DNA of 64,000 bases from Montifringilla adamsi (taxonomy: Eukaryota; Chordata; Aves; Passeriformes; Passeridae), in contig JAGGNK010003335.1 in the NCBI GenBank assembly GCA_017590115.1, forward strand, positions 2,108,001-2,172,000. The letters run 5' to 3'. Under the pieces are notes generated by a model. The model was not told the DNA's origin. It saw only the letters and a list, made by a program, of their open reading frames with translations, and made no database searches. This document shows positions 1 to 13,560 of the stretch, piece after piece; the stretch's first letter is position 1; the number at the start of each line of letters is the position of its first letter. The position numbers and the translations under genes are program-made.

Positions 1-1228
1 TTGGCTCACAAATTCTCCTTCCTGATGTCAAGTGATGTCAAGTTGGGTAGCTCAAAGAACTAGATAACCAACAAAATGCAAACTGAAATTATTAAAAGTA
101 GTAACAGTTGAATAATGATGATTTGCTTGTTTACCTTGTTAAATACGAAATGTAATTTCACTTATGCTAAATTTATAAGGGCTTCACTGCCAGCCATTTG
201 AAAAATGCACTTCAGCCCTTAAAGAAATAATTGTAATACTCAGAATTCATGAAAACTTTCTTTCAAAATATTTTCCTTTAATTGTAAAGTTTAAGAGGAA
301 TTTTCTCTCATTTAATTTTTGATCTCAGTCAACCCACAAAACACCTCAGCTAGCATTGGGAAGAATTTTCACATTTACAGCATCACATTACAATATGGGT
401 ACTTTATAGATTTTTTTATGACTTATAATAAAGCATTTGCCCTTTGTCACTGTCAAAAAAAAGACAATTACTGCAGCTAGCCATTCAGCCTGTTGTGCTG
501 TATGGTTGTCTGGTATATCTTAGAAAATTAACTTTTAAAAAAATATTTTTAACTTGAACTGTACAATGGATGCAGTTTAAAAAGACTGCATAAAAAACCT
601 GACCATTAAAAAAACTTTGTATACAGCTGGAAACAGGTATTCTCAAATTCCAAGTATTAAAAAAAAAAAGAATGAAGACTTAGATAGAAAAGTTGAAAGC
701 TGAAGACCTGTTTAAAAATTAAAACCAGGGGTGATGCTCAGAGCATGCCAGCCAAACACCTGATCAGCATTATTCTTCAGGACATTTCTCCCTTTTACAG
801 TAACAGCTTTGAGTCACATTTCTTTTTCAAAGCCACAATTTCCTAAACCCTCTTTCCCCATCTAGGCTGTACTACCTAAGAAACAGCTCCAAAATCCTGT
901 TTCTCCCTTGAATGGCCATGCATATTTTGCCAGAAAGAGGAAAAGTCGAATGCATTTGTGCTGATACTAAATGTTAATAGATTTGCCTAAATGTCTGCTA
1001 ATAGCACTGCTAGAATTAGCTGGACTAGTAGTGCATGCCTAATGTGTTGTTTTTGTTGTTGCTGCCTTAGCTGTTTTCCTTTTTTTTCCCCTCAGAAACA
1101 AAAATAAAGGCATTTTTAGTAAAATGTTTCTATACATCTGCAGCTTGAACAGCAGCCGTGCCACCACCGTGTGGCTCTGACACAGCATCACTGGGATTAT
1201 AAATCCCAACATTCCACTGTTCCTTTCA

Positions 1229-1271
1229 ATTAAACATGAAAAGTTTAATGTTTTCGTAAATTAAACATGAA
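1229..1271. repeat. short hairpin overlapping a 12-bp direct repeat
   Basis: ATTAAAC (1229-1235) and GTTTAAT (1243-1249) form a perfect 7-bp stem with a 7-nt loop. The 12-mer ATTAAACATGAA at 1229-1240 recurs at 1260-1271. This is seen directly. In AT-rich DNA it can arise by chance or by local slippage. Confidence 0.6.
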
Positions 1272-3038
1272 GCCCTGACTTTGCCAGCCAAAATATGTCC
1301 TTCTATCACCTCTTCTAATTCCTCCAGGTCAATTCTTTTCTTAGCTTCACACAGTCAGAGGCTGATGCTCTTTTATTGGCGTGTACTTTCAGATTGTTGT
1401 GGGAGAACAAGGCCTTTGAAAACATTTTCTACAGGCCAAAACATTTAATAAATATGCATTACATTCCCAGAGCTCTAATTTGCTTAGAATCACAAAGCCA
1501 TTTACACATGTAAAAGATTTTCAAAATAAACAGTTCTAAGTGGCTTAATTGAACAATTGTATTTTTAAAACTGAGTAATCTGTGAAAATCAGATAATACT
1601 GTACTATTTAAAAAATCTGATTTTCCAACTTGTTTTTGCAGCCAGTGTGCAAATGCACCATTTCATCCAAGTCTTCCACTGTTTCAAAATAAAATTTATG
1701 TAAAAATACACCTTAGAAAACACCCCCTTCCATTTTTATAAAGCACTGCTAATTTCCAATTGTCAGTTGACTGAGCCACTTTGAAATATTTTATTTTTAT
1801 ACTTCCTACTGTTACTGTAGTGCAGAACAGATACCCATTCCTTCTATTTCTGTTCAAAGTACGTTAAAACGTTTAGGCTGCAGACAGAACATTTACTACA
1901 CATTCAAAACACACCCTGGAGAGCCAATAGTTCCTCCATGTCCAAGAAACTTTCAGATCTTTAATTAGAAATTCTGGTCCAGAGTCTAACTATAATAATA
2001 TTAAGTAAAAATCTCAAATCCAAACATGCAAGTCTTTTAATCTACGCCAATGGAAACACACGACTGTGAAGGAAAAATAAGAATTAAGTCTGTGATTATA
2101 TTACCTTTCAGAAAATTTGTTATCATGTTATTAGCAAAATGTTTATTTGTTAATTATAGTTTTAATTAAGATACAACAATAAATTATCTTTGCCACATTT
2201 CTGCAGATATTTACCACCCCTGAGACTCAGACATCTCATTCTGCATCTATGAAGCTGACTGAAGTAAATTAAAGTTATACTGTATGAGTGCTTTACTCAC
2301 ACAAAATCCTTGAAACTTGGAAGCAGGAACGTGGTGCTCCTCCAGATACCTCTGCAAACCACCACTGAATAAATGTAACCACTCCCCTTTCTTGGAAAGA
2401 ATGTCTCAAACCTGATTTTCAAGGAGGAAATAGCTGATTTTTCATTTTTTAATTATTTTTAAACTAATTACTACACTGTTTGCATAATCTAGAATCTTGC
2501 TAATGCTGGTGAAAATTAGAGAGATGGCATGACTGGGAAGGAGCAGCCTGTACATACCAGATCCATTTGCAATCTGCCTTTGATGTCACCTGTTTTCTTC
2601 ATCTCAGTAACCTGAAATTCTCCTTTGCACTAAGTTTCTGTCAGAGGATATCATGTGCAGTTTTTCTGCAAAATGCAGCATGTTCTGCCATGCCAGTAAG
2701 GCATGTTAAAAAGTCTAGATGTGGGAAGATGCTTCCAGAATGAGCTGCAATGACCATGGCTTGTCTGCGAGCCCTAAGTTTATGGCACAGCTTCTGGTTT
2801 AAGTTTGGCAGCGCTGCCTTTGTGACCCCTCACAGAACAACCCCCCCAATACAAGGTGCATGGACAGCTCTCCACATCCCAGCTTTCCACGAGCCAGAAA
2901 GCTCAAAGTAATGCAAATTAGAATATCTGAAAGGCAATTATTGGTTGAATCAATCCAACGTCAAATCCATCAAACTTGTTTTTTTTCAAGGACACGACAC
3001 AACAGCACTCACAGAACCATATTACAACAGTTGCTTTT

Positions 3039-3056
3039 TGTGTGTGTGTATGTGTG
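3039..3056. repeat. (TG)n microsatellite, one interruption
   Basis: Alternating TG runs from 3039 to 3056 with a single A at 3050. It is a short simple repeat, likely polymorphic in length. Confidence 0.85.
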
Positions 3057-3870
3057 CTGGGCGTTCATATTATTTGCAGTTTTCTCATTACCTAACAATT
3101 ATCTGGGGTTTTATGGTCAAAGCATAACAAGGCCAATATATATCTGCCAGAAAAGCTGCAAACAGAAACATGTTCTATAAACAAACCAACAATTACTCAG
3201 TTTCACACCAGTGATGAGGTCGCTGCTCTGCTGACACACACAGAACTTGTTCATGCTGTGCACCAGAAGCCTTAAAAAAACCACTAAGGGATAGACGTGT
3301 GCAAAATGAAAAATAAGCTATTTAGACTGGATTTAATTAGTATTTCCACATGATTAGTAACAAATTAATGCTAGATAAAAGTATTGATTTTGCCCTTTAG
3401 TTGCAAGTCTTGCAAATGCACAGGAATGAAGAAATTGTACAGTATTACTCAAAAGCATAAAGTTCATCCAACTGATGAGGTTTCATAGCTTTCCGACCAA
3501 CTCTATCCAGGAAGGAAAACTGTTCTTCTCCCATTTAAAAAAAAGAAAACTGTTCTTCCTCTCTTCAGCTGAAGATTTGCAGTAGAATGGCACTTTAGTT
3601 TAAAAGGTACTGAGGCTGTTTCTGCCTTAAAAAGCCTTTTGAGTGTTGCTATTTCTGTATCCCTCCAGTATCTATACTTTTATACTCTCTTTTGTATAAA
3701 AAAGAAAAAAGATTAAGTCAAGGATGCAAAATCACCCCATGGCAGAACAAGGAGACCTGACCACTCCTATCCTTTTAGTGCTGTGTTCCTTATTAACTTC
3801 GTAATTCATCCTACTAATAGTTAGACACTAATATCACAATATTCCATGATGACAACTTTGACTTCATAAA

Positions 3871-3894
3871 TATATATACACACACATGTGTGTG
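3871..3894. repeat. TA/CA simple repeat ending in a 16-bp palindrome
   Basis: A TATATATA run passes into CACACACATGTGTGTG. Positions 3879-3894 are a perfect 16-bp palindrome. The purine/pyrimidine alternation across the whole 24 bp could favour Z-DNA or cruciform structure; that is inference. Confidence 0.75.
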
Positions 3895-5999
3895 CTCAGA
3901 CTGAAAAAAAAATACCTGACCAATATCCTGGGAGAAATGTGACTTGCTACAGCAATAGCAATTAACAGCAAATAACTTAACTTGTTGCATCAAATTTTCA
4001 AAGGATGCACATAATATCATTATTTCTGCAGCCATGCTGTTTGATTTTGTCACACAGCTGAGCAAAACCTCACATTTAGAATGTCCTACACTCAAAAAGG
4101 GACTCTTAGCTGGCCAGTTGTATTATTAAATATGTTCAAAGCTGTAAACCAGGGAAAGAAATGGGCCCAGCTGCAAAAAGCTTACACTGGGAAGGCAACA
4201 TGGAGCGCCAGGCATTTCACTGGATCTGCTCTGAGGTTCTCCTGCCTTGTTGTGGCTCCTTCTTATTTTTCCCAAATTAAGGAGTGGCAGAAGAGGTGAG
4301 ACTACTTGATTTTTATCTCAGGTCTATTACACATCCCTGTTAGCATGGCAGGGATTTGTCAGAAGCATAATAAGATGTATGTGAATTGGTAATGGAAAGG
4401 CTCTCCCAAGAGGAAATTCCCTTTGTAAACACTAAATCTAATACTTTCATTAGGAGAGGTATTAATGACAAAATGTTAGTAGTGTCACAGCTAGGAAAAA
4501 AAACCATGAAAAATCGGTATTATTTTATGTCACCTTGTGTATTCTAGGAGAAGCAAACAGCTTTGGATTTCGATTAGATGACTTTAATCATCAAAGTTCA
4601 GCCTTTGACAAAGAGCTGCTTGAGAAGCCCTACTTTGTCAGTTGAAGCCTGTACTATACAGAGACATTTCCAGTAGAAAGGCAGGAAGGAAACAGAAAGC
4701 AGAGTTACCCATTTCTTCAAAGATCCTGGCATAATGTTCTAAAAACCCACAGGGCATATTTTTCTCTAGAAAACTTTATACTGCAATGTGATCATGAGAA
4801 ATATGCACATATTTTACCCTGCTCATCCCCACAGAGGTGCTCACAGTCACAGCCAGTTTCTGTAGGGGTGCTGTCAGCACAGCTGTGTGGAGGTATGAAA
4901 GATTTGCTGCACTTAGAAGGTATCACCTTGAGGTCTTCAGTTCCAATGCCTGTAGCTCATGGAGTAGTTGGTGATAGAAAAGTGGACTACAGCTGACCAT
5001 CACAAATCATCCAGCCCATCCCCTCCCTTCCCTGTCCAGCCTCTGCTGGTAACCCTTTCTTTGCCTTCCCTGTCTCCATCAATCAGCAAATGATTCTCCA
5101 CACTAAGACTCTTAAACACATGTTAAAGTATTATAAAGGCTGTTAAAGCATTCTGGGCACTTTTAAAACCATTCTGAAATAAAGACAGTTTGAGTACAGT
5201 CACTGTTACGGAAAGCTTCCCCATCTTGAAGTGGTTCAAATACAACCCAAGCTGAACCAAAAGCTGCAGTGGATTCCAAGCCACTGTAATCTGGGGCATC
5301 TACGAATGCCCAGGCTCCGTACCATTTAGGAATTAACCTACAGAGCCCCTCATTGCAGTGCTTTTCACCTGCACAGGAGTCTCTGGCCTTCCTTGATATT
5401 TAGCAGTCAATCCTGGTCCAGGTCAGATGGCAGGAGCACAGTGCTCATTCTGTGTGCTGAGGACTGGAGCAAGGAATTTCAAGTCACAAAGATTCAATGA
5501 CCCAAAGTGGACCCAGTTATGGGCTTTGCCTAACAGTGCTTCACAGAGCTGCTCCTCCTTTCAAATACTTGTTACCCTGTTTATCCCCTTACATCCTCTT
5601 TTTATTCAATGAGTGAGTTCTATTCAGGCCTCACTCTGTGTCTACCAGCATGCTACTCGTTTTCTGCCCAAAACTTGCATTTCACTGACCCTGCTGTTGG
5701 CTGACATTGCAGAAGATTTGCACAGATAAATATAACATTTCTCCACCTCCCTCAAGGTGAAACCACGACAAAGAGTGGAAAAACCACCCGGTTGTCACAG
5801 CCCCATCCTGACCTGAAACTCAGAAAAGCCAGGTTCTGTATCTTTTTACAGATAGGCTGATAAATATTCTAAATATTCTTACTGGAGGCATCTGAGATGA
5901 GACAGAAATGCTACCACACCTCTTCTCAATCTCATTATTGATGTGTATGTACCTTTGCAATTCTGGCTTCATTTGTTGTGCTTACCCGTGCCATTTCCT

Positions 6000-6190
6000 G
6001 TCTTCATGTTGTCAGCTTATGTTTCATTCTTTTAATAGAAAATAGTTTATGAGCGAATGCCTGGAGGAACGAATCCTGAATGATGTGTGCTTTTGCACTT
6101 GTCAATCTTCTTCTCCAGTCTTTAGCTTAAGATCTTTTGATAATCTTTATATTTGAAATGCCGGCAGGCTGTAGTTTAGCACCATTTTAG
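6000..6190. promoter_or_regulatory. possible conserved non-coding element
   Basis: The stretch has no repeat signature, several retained CpGs (near 6054, 6070 and 6161) and TAAT/ATCTTT-type sites in otherwise AT-rich DNA. This is the texture of vertebrate conserved enhancers. No function can be assigned from one sequence. Confidence 0.15.
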
Positions 6191-8198
6191 TTTAGATGAA
6201 CAATAGCGTTTAGAAAAGAGTGACAGAGGGGATTACTGGCTCCTGAGAGCTGCTGTCTGCCAGAGATCTGACCTGCATCCTACATCCACTGCTCACAGAT
6301 GGAGAGGAACTTGTAAACGTGGCACTTGGATAATGCAGAAATTCCCAGCCTTCTAAAATCTGCATTTTATTTTGCTTCCAGGGATTTATTCTCTTTTTTT
6401 GCAGATTTCTCAGTCTATGTCTCAGAATGTTTACCGCCTCCATAATGCAACGTCCCTGTACCAGCTCAAAATTTAATCTCAAAATTCTCCTTACATATTT
6501 GGTCACATATGCACTAAAAGCTTCCAGCTCAAGTACAAGTTTCTTGCTTTAATCATAATTTTTTTACTTCTCAGTAGGAGCAGCACTGCCTCCCTTAAAC
6601 AGGTCACAGCTCAGTGTACACCTTGATAATAATATTATAGTCAGTGTGAACGTGTGTGACTAAAGATATTAACCTATGCTAGTACCCTGCAGCCCCAGCA
6701 AGGCACAGAACAATTACTGTTATGTTTGCAGTTGGATAGAGTCCCATGTTTTAAATATGGAGACTAATTTAATTTCTGAATTAAATGTTAATTATATGAA
6801 AGTTTACTGTTCTAGGCTTAAAATGAATCACAGATTTTCTTTTAGAATGAATAAAATCTCTGGAATTTATAAACAGTAGCAAATGCTAAGCTAAATTGAC
6901 CTTCTTTCAAAACCCTGAAAATATAAACCATACCCTTGAATCAATCCAACTCAAGAAATTTAATGTTAAAGTGTTACAACTACTGTAATATTCATAAGAA
7001 TGCTTCCAACAAGGAACACAACTCCATGTTCTTTGTCAATACTGTAACTGCAGTTTATATTTTTAAAAAATGGTATTATTCTGCTTCATAGAAAGCAACA
7101 CACATTCTGGCAGAAAACTGAATAGCCATTTCTTCCACTGGATCTTAATCACTTGCCACAATGGCTGTGGTTTTTAAAATAATCCTGTTCTTTAATTTGT
7201 CTTTTCACAACTGTTTACAAAACACAGCCATCAAAACCAAAGAGGTGGAGAATCAAATAAATCAACTCGCTGAAACCTTCTGCTGTGAAAGTGAAAGACA
7301 GTTATAGATGTTCCTAGGTAGCCCGAGAACCTCTTCCTTGTTGTTCCTGTGTCTGATGTGGCTCACAGGGGCACCAGGGCAGGGATCAGCCACTGAAAAG
7401 CTCTTAGCACTGTATACAGGATGAATAAAAAATGCACCTCTCAAGGTCACGAGGCAAAAACAATGTACAGGTGAGGAACACTCACAGGAGCTTTTATCTT
7501 AATTTCCTTCATGAAGCAGAGATGATGAAAAAAAAGCAAGTCAAGACGGAAGCTGTGTGAGCATCACACCTTTCAGGAGTAGTGGTTTAAAAACAAATAA
7601 TAAATCAATATTTACACTGATTCTTATCCCTTAGCTTTTGAATGAGAAGTTGTAATAGTTCCATTATTCATTTATGCCTTTGTGACATCACAAATAAATC
7701 TTATTCCCCTCTTTCCTTCCTTCTCAGTGTATTTCTCCACATGAAGTGTGCAGCAATACTGCCCTTCACAACAGCCACCAGCACTGCCCAGGATCAGCAA
7801 GTAAAGCACTACATTGTTCACACATTCAGGAAATCCCTACTTTAGGGAGTCTGGAAATGCTCTTCTGGACCTCTTCTGCATGTGCCATCACACATACAGG
7901 GTGACATGTACTTCAGCAAGTGGGAAGCTTCCACTAGCATTCTGACATTAGGGTGAAGACGCAAGAAAAATAAGAAGCAGCAAGGAAGCAGCTGATTTAA
8001 TGAACTGACCTTCAGTATCCAAGCCACACCAAAGTTTTAAACATAGAGTGACCAAGTGTTACCATAAATATTAATCATTAGCCATTTCTTGGAAAGCCCC
8101 CTATTTTTCACTTGTAGAGCTGATGAAAAGAATGCTTACGATGTGTTTGAAAGCTAACTGTTCTCCTGCCTGAGGGCACAGGTGGCAGGGCAGCACCT

Positions 8199-8300
8199 CA
8201 CAGAATCAGAATTTGCTGAATTTTAGGGACCCATCGGGATCACTGAGCCCAGCTCCTGGTTCCCACACCCCTGGCTGTGCTGGAGCACTCCATGTGCATC
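8199..8300 (-). mobile_element. CR1 LINE 3'-end remnant
   Basis: On the + strand the block starts CACAGAATCAGAATTTGCTG and continues with GGGACCCATCGGGATCACTG and CCCAGCTCCTGG. This is the reverse complement of the 3' untranslated end of avian CR1 retrotransposons, so the element lies on the minus strand. It is 5'-truncated, as nearly all CR1 copies are; the match fades after about 8290. There is no coding capacity. The 8-bp CR1 tail repeat is reduced to CAGAATCAGAAT. Confidence 0.75.
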
Positions 8301-11300
8301 ATGCCATTAGTGGTCCTTACACGTGGGCAGAAAATGTCTTTAGACTCCCAGACAAGCATCTTTATCTTTGGGCATCATAACCTCTTCATTGTACTCTATT
8401 AGACAGAAATCTAATAAGAAAACAAAGGATTTAAATAGAAAATAAATGGCCACTATCGGACTCGTTCATCTTTGTTACTTTCAAAGCATTACTTTTAATG
8501 GGGGGAAAAAAAGGGACTTATAATATTGCACAAAAAAAACTGGAAAAAAAAATAAAAATCAAGGCCAAGAAACAGAGTTCTTGGCAATACAGGATGAGGG
8601 TTTTTTAAGTAATAAATTAACAATCAATTGTAGCTTTCAGTCATATTCAACAAGTATGTACACACTTCTTAAACTTTTGGAATATATTTATAATATGTTT
8701 AAATAGTTCAGTGAATGCGGGAAAAGCAGCACTAATCAAAATATGAAAAACTATAAAAGATTTCAAAAGTACTTTTTATAACCACTGAGATGAAAACTGC
8801 TCTTTAGAATGAAACCAACAAATTGATGTTTTATTGAGGACAGAAAGTAACAGCTCCATAACAGAAAATACAGTATGGAAAGCTGGAAAATCAGACTATG
8901 AGTATCGAAAAAGATTACAAAATTAGTTTTATTATTTCAATTACCTTTTTGACTTACGGAGTTTGTCATTAGATAATTTCTTTCTATTTTAAGTCATCAG
9001 AGAGTAAAGGCCTACCATATAATGATGATACCAGCTAAGCTAAAACTGACAGCAAGAACAACCCACTGAAATCCCTTACCTTGATTCAGGTACTAAATAG
9101 AGTGCACTGGACAGAATAATTTTTGCCCAGCTGCCTTCTATAATTTCTGACATCACTTCAACAAGCTCTGGTTTTTCCTGTTCCTTTTCTAGGCACAGTC
9201 TATTTCAACAAAGCATCAGCTCTAATTCTCTAGAACAAGATCAAAAGCCAATAGCATCAAGGTAATCAGAATCATTTCATGTTCAGCCTGAGAAGAAATA
9301 ATTTTAAATGAACACATTCATGCTAAAGGAATATCCATACATTTAAAAAACCCTGAACAAACAAACAAACAAACAACTTGTGGTTGTTTTTTTGTTAGTG
9401 GTTTTTTTTTTTTTTAAACCCAACTACTACCAAAGTACTTTAAATTATCCTAGGGCATCAACAATTTGAGATTATCTGCTGGCTTCCAGCTATTACATAA
9501 TGGGTAATTAGATGCTGAAAATTCCAGTGACTTAGAAAAATAGTCTACATGCTAATTGCTTTTATGAGTCCTTTAATGCAATCTGGGGACAGAAAGAATT
9601 TTGGACTGTCTCTGAATAATAACATTACTGGCAGCAAGCCTAATTTCTTTTCCATTTTTTCCCCAGACATTTCTTAGAGGTTTTGATAATTTCTTTCCAT
9701 CTCCCTGTACACTATATATGTATACATTTTTACTACCACATTATTACATTTTCTATTTAATTGCAACCAATGGTCACTGACCATTCCTGATGCAGTGTCA
9801 CAGCTACCACTAGATTGCTACACCCCCATGAAGAGACAACTGTCATTTCAATTAGTATTTGTTTCTAGTTTCTTGCTTCACACTCTTTTTATGTTACATT
9901 ATAATTGAAAAAAAGATATTTGCTTTCCTTTCCCCTTCCAAATCCTCCCAGTGATCTTTGACATTCAACTTTCCTACAGACAGGGAACCATAAGCAATCT
10001 CATCTTGCTCTCGACAGGCTGACAGTGGTGAATTTTTTGGCAACAAAACTACTACTGCCACAACACAGGCTGCTAGAAGCTTGGCATGGAGTGTTGCCTA
10101 TAAACACCTCAAGAAATGAGGTGAATGTCTAGTGCTAAACTGTCAAAAGCAGAATGTTTGTGTGATTTAGTTGAGAAAACATTGAGTGAATTTGGGAAAA
10201 CAGAAAACAAAGCAAAACAAAAAATCTGAAAAGATTGAACACCCCCCCAGAATATTCAAAACTAGTATGGAAATATAGTAACACAGGAACTTCCAGAACA
10301 CCACACTGACATCATCCAGTTAAAACTTTTTCTTTCAATCATTTATATGTATTAGCTACAGGGTAACCCAGAAATTCACAAGTTTCCATAAATTTATGGT
10401 TTCCCTTTACCACCTGCTGTAATAGTGATGCCAGTCAATGGCAGGAGAGCAGGGTTCAAGAGACACAAGTTTCAGAGCAGATCAGCCTAAACACTCAAAC
10501 TTGCCAGCACAAAACAGACGAACAATTCTAATTAAAAAGGAATCACAAGTGATTACATTTACTGAAAAAGAGTGGGGTTTTTCATCTGTTTTGTCATGAT
10601 TTTGGGGATTTAACCCGTGGGTGTGCAGTAAATGACACAATTCTTCTGAGAACTGCATGGGTCCCTTCTTTGACAGCCCAGTGCAAATCTGAGCATACTT
10701 ATAAGGACCATGACTTACCAAGTCTTCCTAAAGAGCTGATTATCTTTAATCACAGAATTCTTGAAGAAAAGCTATCATGGAGCAGTCTGTGCTACTGTGA
10801 ACAATGGACTTCTGGGCTGTTAAAGCCTCAGAGAAATCCGTGAAACCAAACTGCTTCCAGAATGAGGTGGGAAATAGTACCTGGATTCTCTTCAGCAAAA
10901 GTTGAGAAGAGAAGAGCAGAAAAAACCCAACTGTTGATGCACAGTCCCTGACTCAAGTCCAGCATTTCCTGGAATGACAATTCAGTTACCAGAGTTTATT
11001 CCATCTTTAGTCCAAATGGTTTCTATAAAGGACGGACTGACCTCTACCAAACTCTTTCACAAAGGGCAGAATTACTGGCCTTGAGGCTGTGTACAAACAG
11101 GTGGAAATGAGAGTTTTGCTTGGGAAATGTGAGGGCAAAGATTAACTAAAGAGCTCTCCTATGTGGAAGGAGAGGCAGGAAGGAAGAGCTGCTTGGCAGG
11201 AGGAAGGAGAACACTTTTGCCTCCAAAAACTCTACAAACAGAAGAAGACTCAGGACTCTGATTCCTGTCCCTAGATTCGACATGATCAGGACTGCAGATG

Positions 11301-13560
11301 CTACAAGCCCCTTGCTTTTTTGCCTTTTAAATTCAATTTAGCATCATTTTCTCAGGATTTCCTGCTCATGTTCCTTCTATCACTTAGGCACACCTCTGAT
11401 CTAATAAAAATGCATTGTTATCACAGAGCTATTTAAGTAACAAAAAGAAAACCAGAAAGAACAGATTACCAACATATGTAATTGTCCAAAGGAGGCAGAC
11501 AGGTCTTTTTGCAAAAGTGCTTGTCAGAATTTAGAGTACAATATAGCACTGTATTACATACACTAGTGGTGAGCTGCAATCAGCCCGTGTGCAAGTAAGT
11601 AAAAATCAGAACAAGAGTGATTTATAATTAAACTAATCAAAATCTTACAGGTGGTATAATAAGTGCTTCTGAATTTTCCATGTGGCATGCTGATTGTTAA
11701 ATCTTGATAAGGGCTGCTCTACGTGATACAAGCACCCCATTGGGCTCCATCAAATAAAAGTCTGCATCTTAGAAATCTCAATTCTTTAAACAAATCAGAC
11801 CACAGAGACTGATGTGTTTTGCTGAATGAACAATTGACCTTTGTGAAAAAAACTTCAGGGCTCTAAGGATGCATTATGGTGTGCAGAGTCCTTTGGAACT
11901 ACAATAATCCATGTGCTTGCCCTCCAGTGCTTAGGAACACCTTTTTCCTAAACAAACAAAAACCCCACACTGCAATGAAGTTTCCCACAAAATTTTTATA
12001 AATTTCTTAAGCAATCAAACAAAAAACCCCAAACTAACCAAACTTTTATTTTTGTAGCTTCATAATTGGATGTCACTACAGCCTCTGCTTACTCTAATAG
12101 GGTTAAACATACATTCTATCAACTGCTAACACAAATGAAATTATTTGATATTGTTATAGCTTTAGCTCTACAATTTTGACTTAATTTAGTGGGATTAAGA
12201 TGTTCTATCTACTTTAATGTGTACCTGACCTCAGATTCTGACATGTCAATTACTTAGAAGATGGTATTATCTTCTAAGAAAGACAGTGATTCAAACAAGT
12301 CACGATGCATTCTTCTGGCAAACACAGAATTCAAAACACACAAAAATTAATCTTTCTATAAATACTTCTTGATTATTTTTAATTACTTTAAATCTAAAAG
12401 CTACACTCCTCTTCTCCCAGAAGCATGACTGCTTTTGCTTTACCAAACAGGCCTGGGAAGGGAGGGAGAAGGAAGGCTGTGCCAACTCTAGTGCGGTCAA
12501 GTGGATGGAAGTCTGCTTGTGCTATCTGAATCACACATTGGCAGATGAAAAGACAGGCCTTTTACCATCTGTAAATTTTAATGCACCAGATTTTGGCTGC
12601 CATGCAACCTAAAGTATTTACTTCACTGAGGTACACAGAAGGAAAAAAGGACATAAGTTTTTATCTACATTTAAGTGACAGCACTAGATAAAATCAGTTT
12701 ATGCTACAGTTTCACCATTTAAACTTATGCACTGAAGTAAATTTCTCATCTATATAAAGATGTTCTGATAGAAAAGCCCAAACCCTGATTGTCTCTTGAT
12801 GTCTCCATAGCTTCCTTTCTGCATTTTAGAAAAAAAACAAGCATGTGGGTTTTTTCAAAGGTTTGAAAATGCCATTTCACTAAAACTGAAGGTATATACA
12901 AATGCCTGATCCTTTCAGGGCTTGTAGTCTCAAAAGACCATTGCAAATGCAAATAGCTATAGTTGTTACTGAGGAAACAGAAACAATGAGAAGGATAAGA
13001 ATGGCAGTGGCTGTGGCAGAAATTATCTTCCCTGCAGCAGGAAGGCTGGAACCAGCTCTGTAAACCATGTAACACTGAGGGTAACTTCAATCAGCTCTCT
13101 GAACCTCACAGCCAATTTTAAATAACCATGATTTATGCTTTGTCCAAAGTGGTGCACAGTGGTGCAGCAAAATACCTTTGGCACGTGAATACATTGGCCC
13201 CATTGCTCCCCCCTTCACTCTTTGATCTCGTTCATATTAACCCCTTATTTCTCAAAACTCTGTACTGAATAAACTGATAATATTTCCCAATATCAGGTAA
13301 TTATTTTAAAGAAAAATGATTGTTTATGTCCCTAAAGCCAGAAATGTACAACAGTAGTTACACTTTTGCATTACTGCTTTTTTCTTGGCACTGGCACAAA
13401 TAAGAAGGTAGTTAAAAATGTAAAGAGGAACCCCCCCACCTCAATTTGTGGGGGGAAAATTGTATACAAAAGGCAGATGTGAAGGCATGTTTGTCTCTTC
13501 TATTGGCCTCATTTAAATTTGACAGCTCCTTTACAATTTTTCCTTGTTTTCCCATGTTTA
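8301..13560. other. AT-rich non-coding block
   Basis: No gene recognised. The longest open frames are 114 codons at 12746-13090 (-) and the 5' part of an open frame beginning at TTG 13446 (+). The first overlaps another minus-strand frame and shows no known motif. Poly-A and ACAA-type simple sequence occur around 9356-9414, 11952-11966 and 12018-12035. I see no complete mobile element. Confidence 0.55.
9356..9414. repeat. (ACAA)n repeat with an inverted partner
   Basis: Five ACAA-type units occupy 9356-9377. The arm 9364-9377 pairs with GTTGTTTTTTTGTT at 9383-9396 with one mismatch in 14 positions and a 5-nt loop. A T-rich tract reaches about 9414. The hairpin is built from simple sequence, so it may be a slippage product rather than a functional structure. 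Confidence 0.7.

Larger units (their letters stand above)
1..8198. other. AT-rich non-coding block
   Basis: No gene is recognised. The longest ATG-started open frame is 106 codons at 2860-3180 (+). It is rich in Cys, Phe and Tyr, holds a TG-repeat-derived VCVYVC stretch and matches no family I know, so I treat it as chance. Small structures seen: a 14-bp direct repeat (GAAAACTGTTCTTC) at 3515-3528 and 3545-3558, and AATAAA-type hexamers with no linked gene. No CpG island, retroelement or RNA gene is visible. It may be intron or intergenic DNA. Confidence 0.6.

Noticed and set aside
2860..3180. 106-codon ATG frame as a small gene
   Set aside because: It crosses a TG microsatellite, has no recognisable domain, and a second frame overlaps it.
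12880..13068. Minus-strand frame with a hydrophobic stretch as a small membrane protein
   Set aside because: It overlaps a longer frame in another phase and has no start context, signal or family match; hydrophobic runs are common in chance frames of AT-rich DNA.
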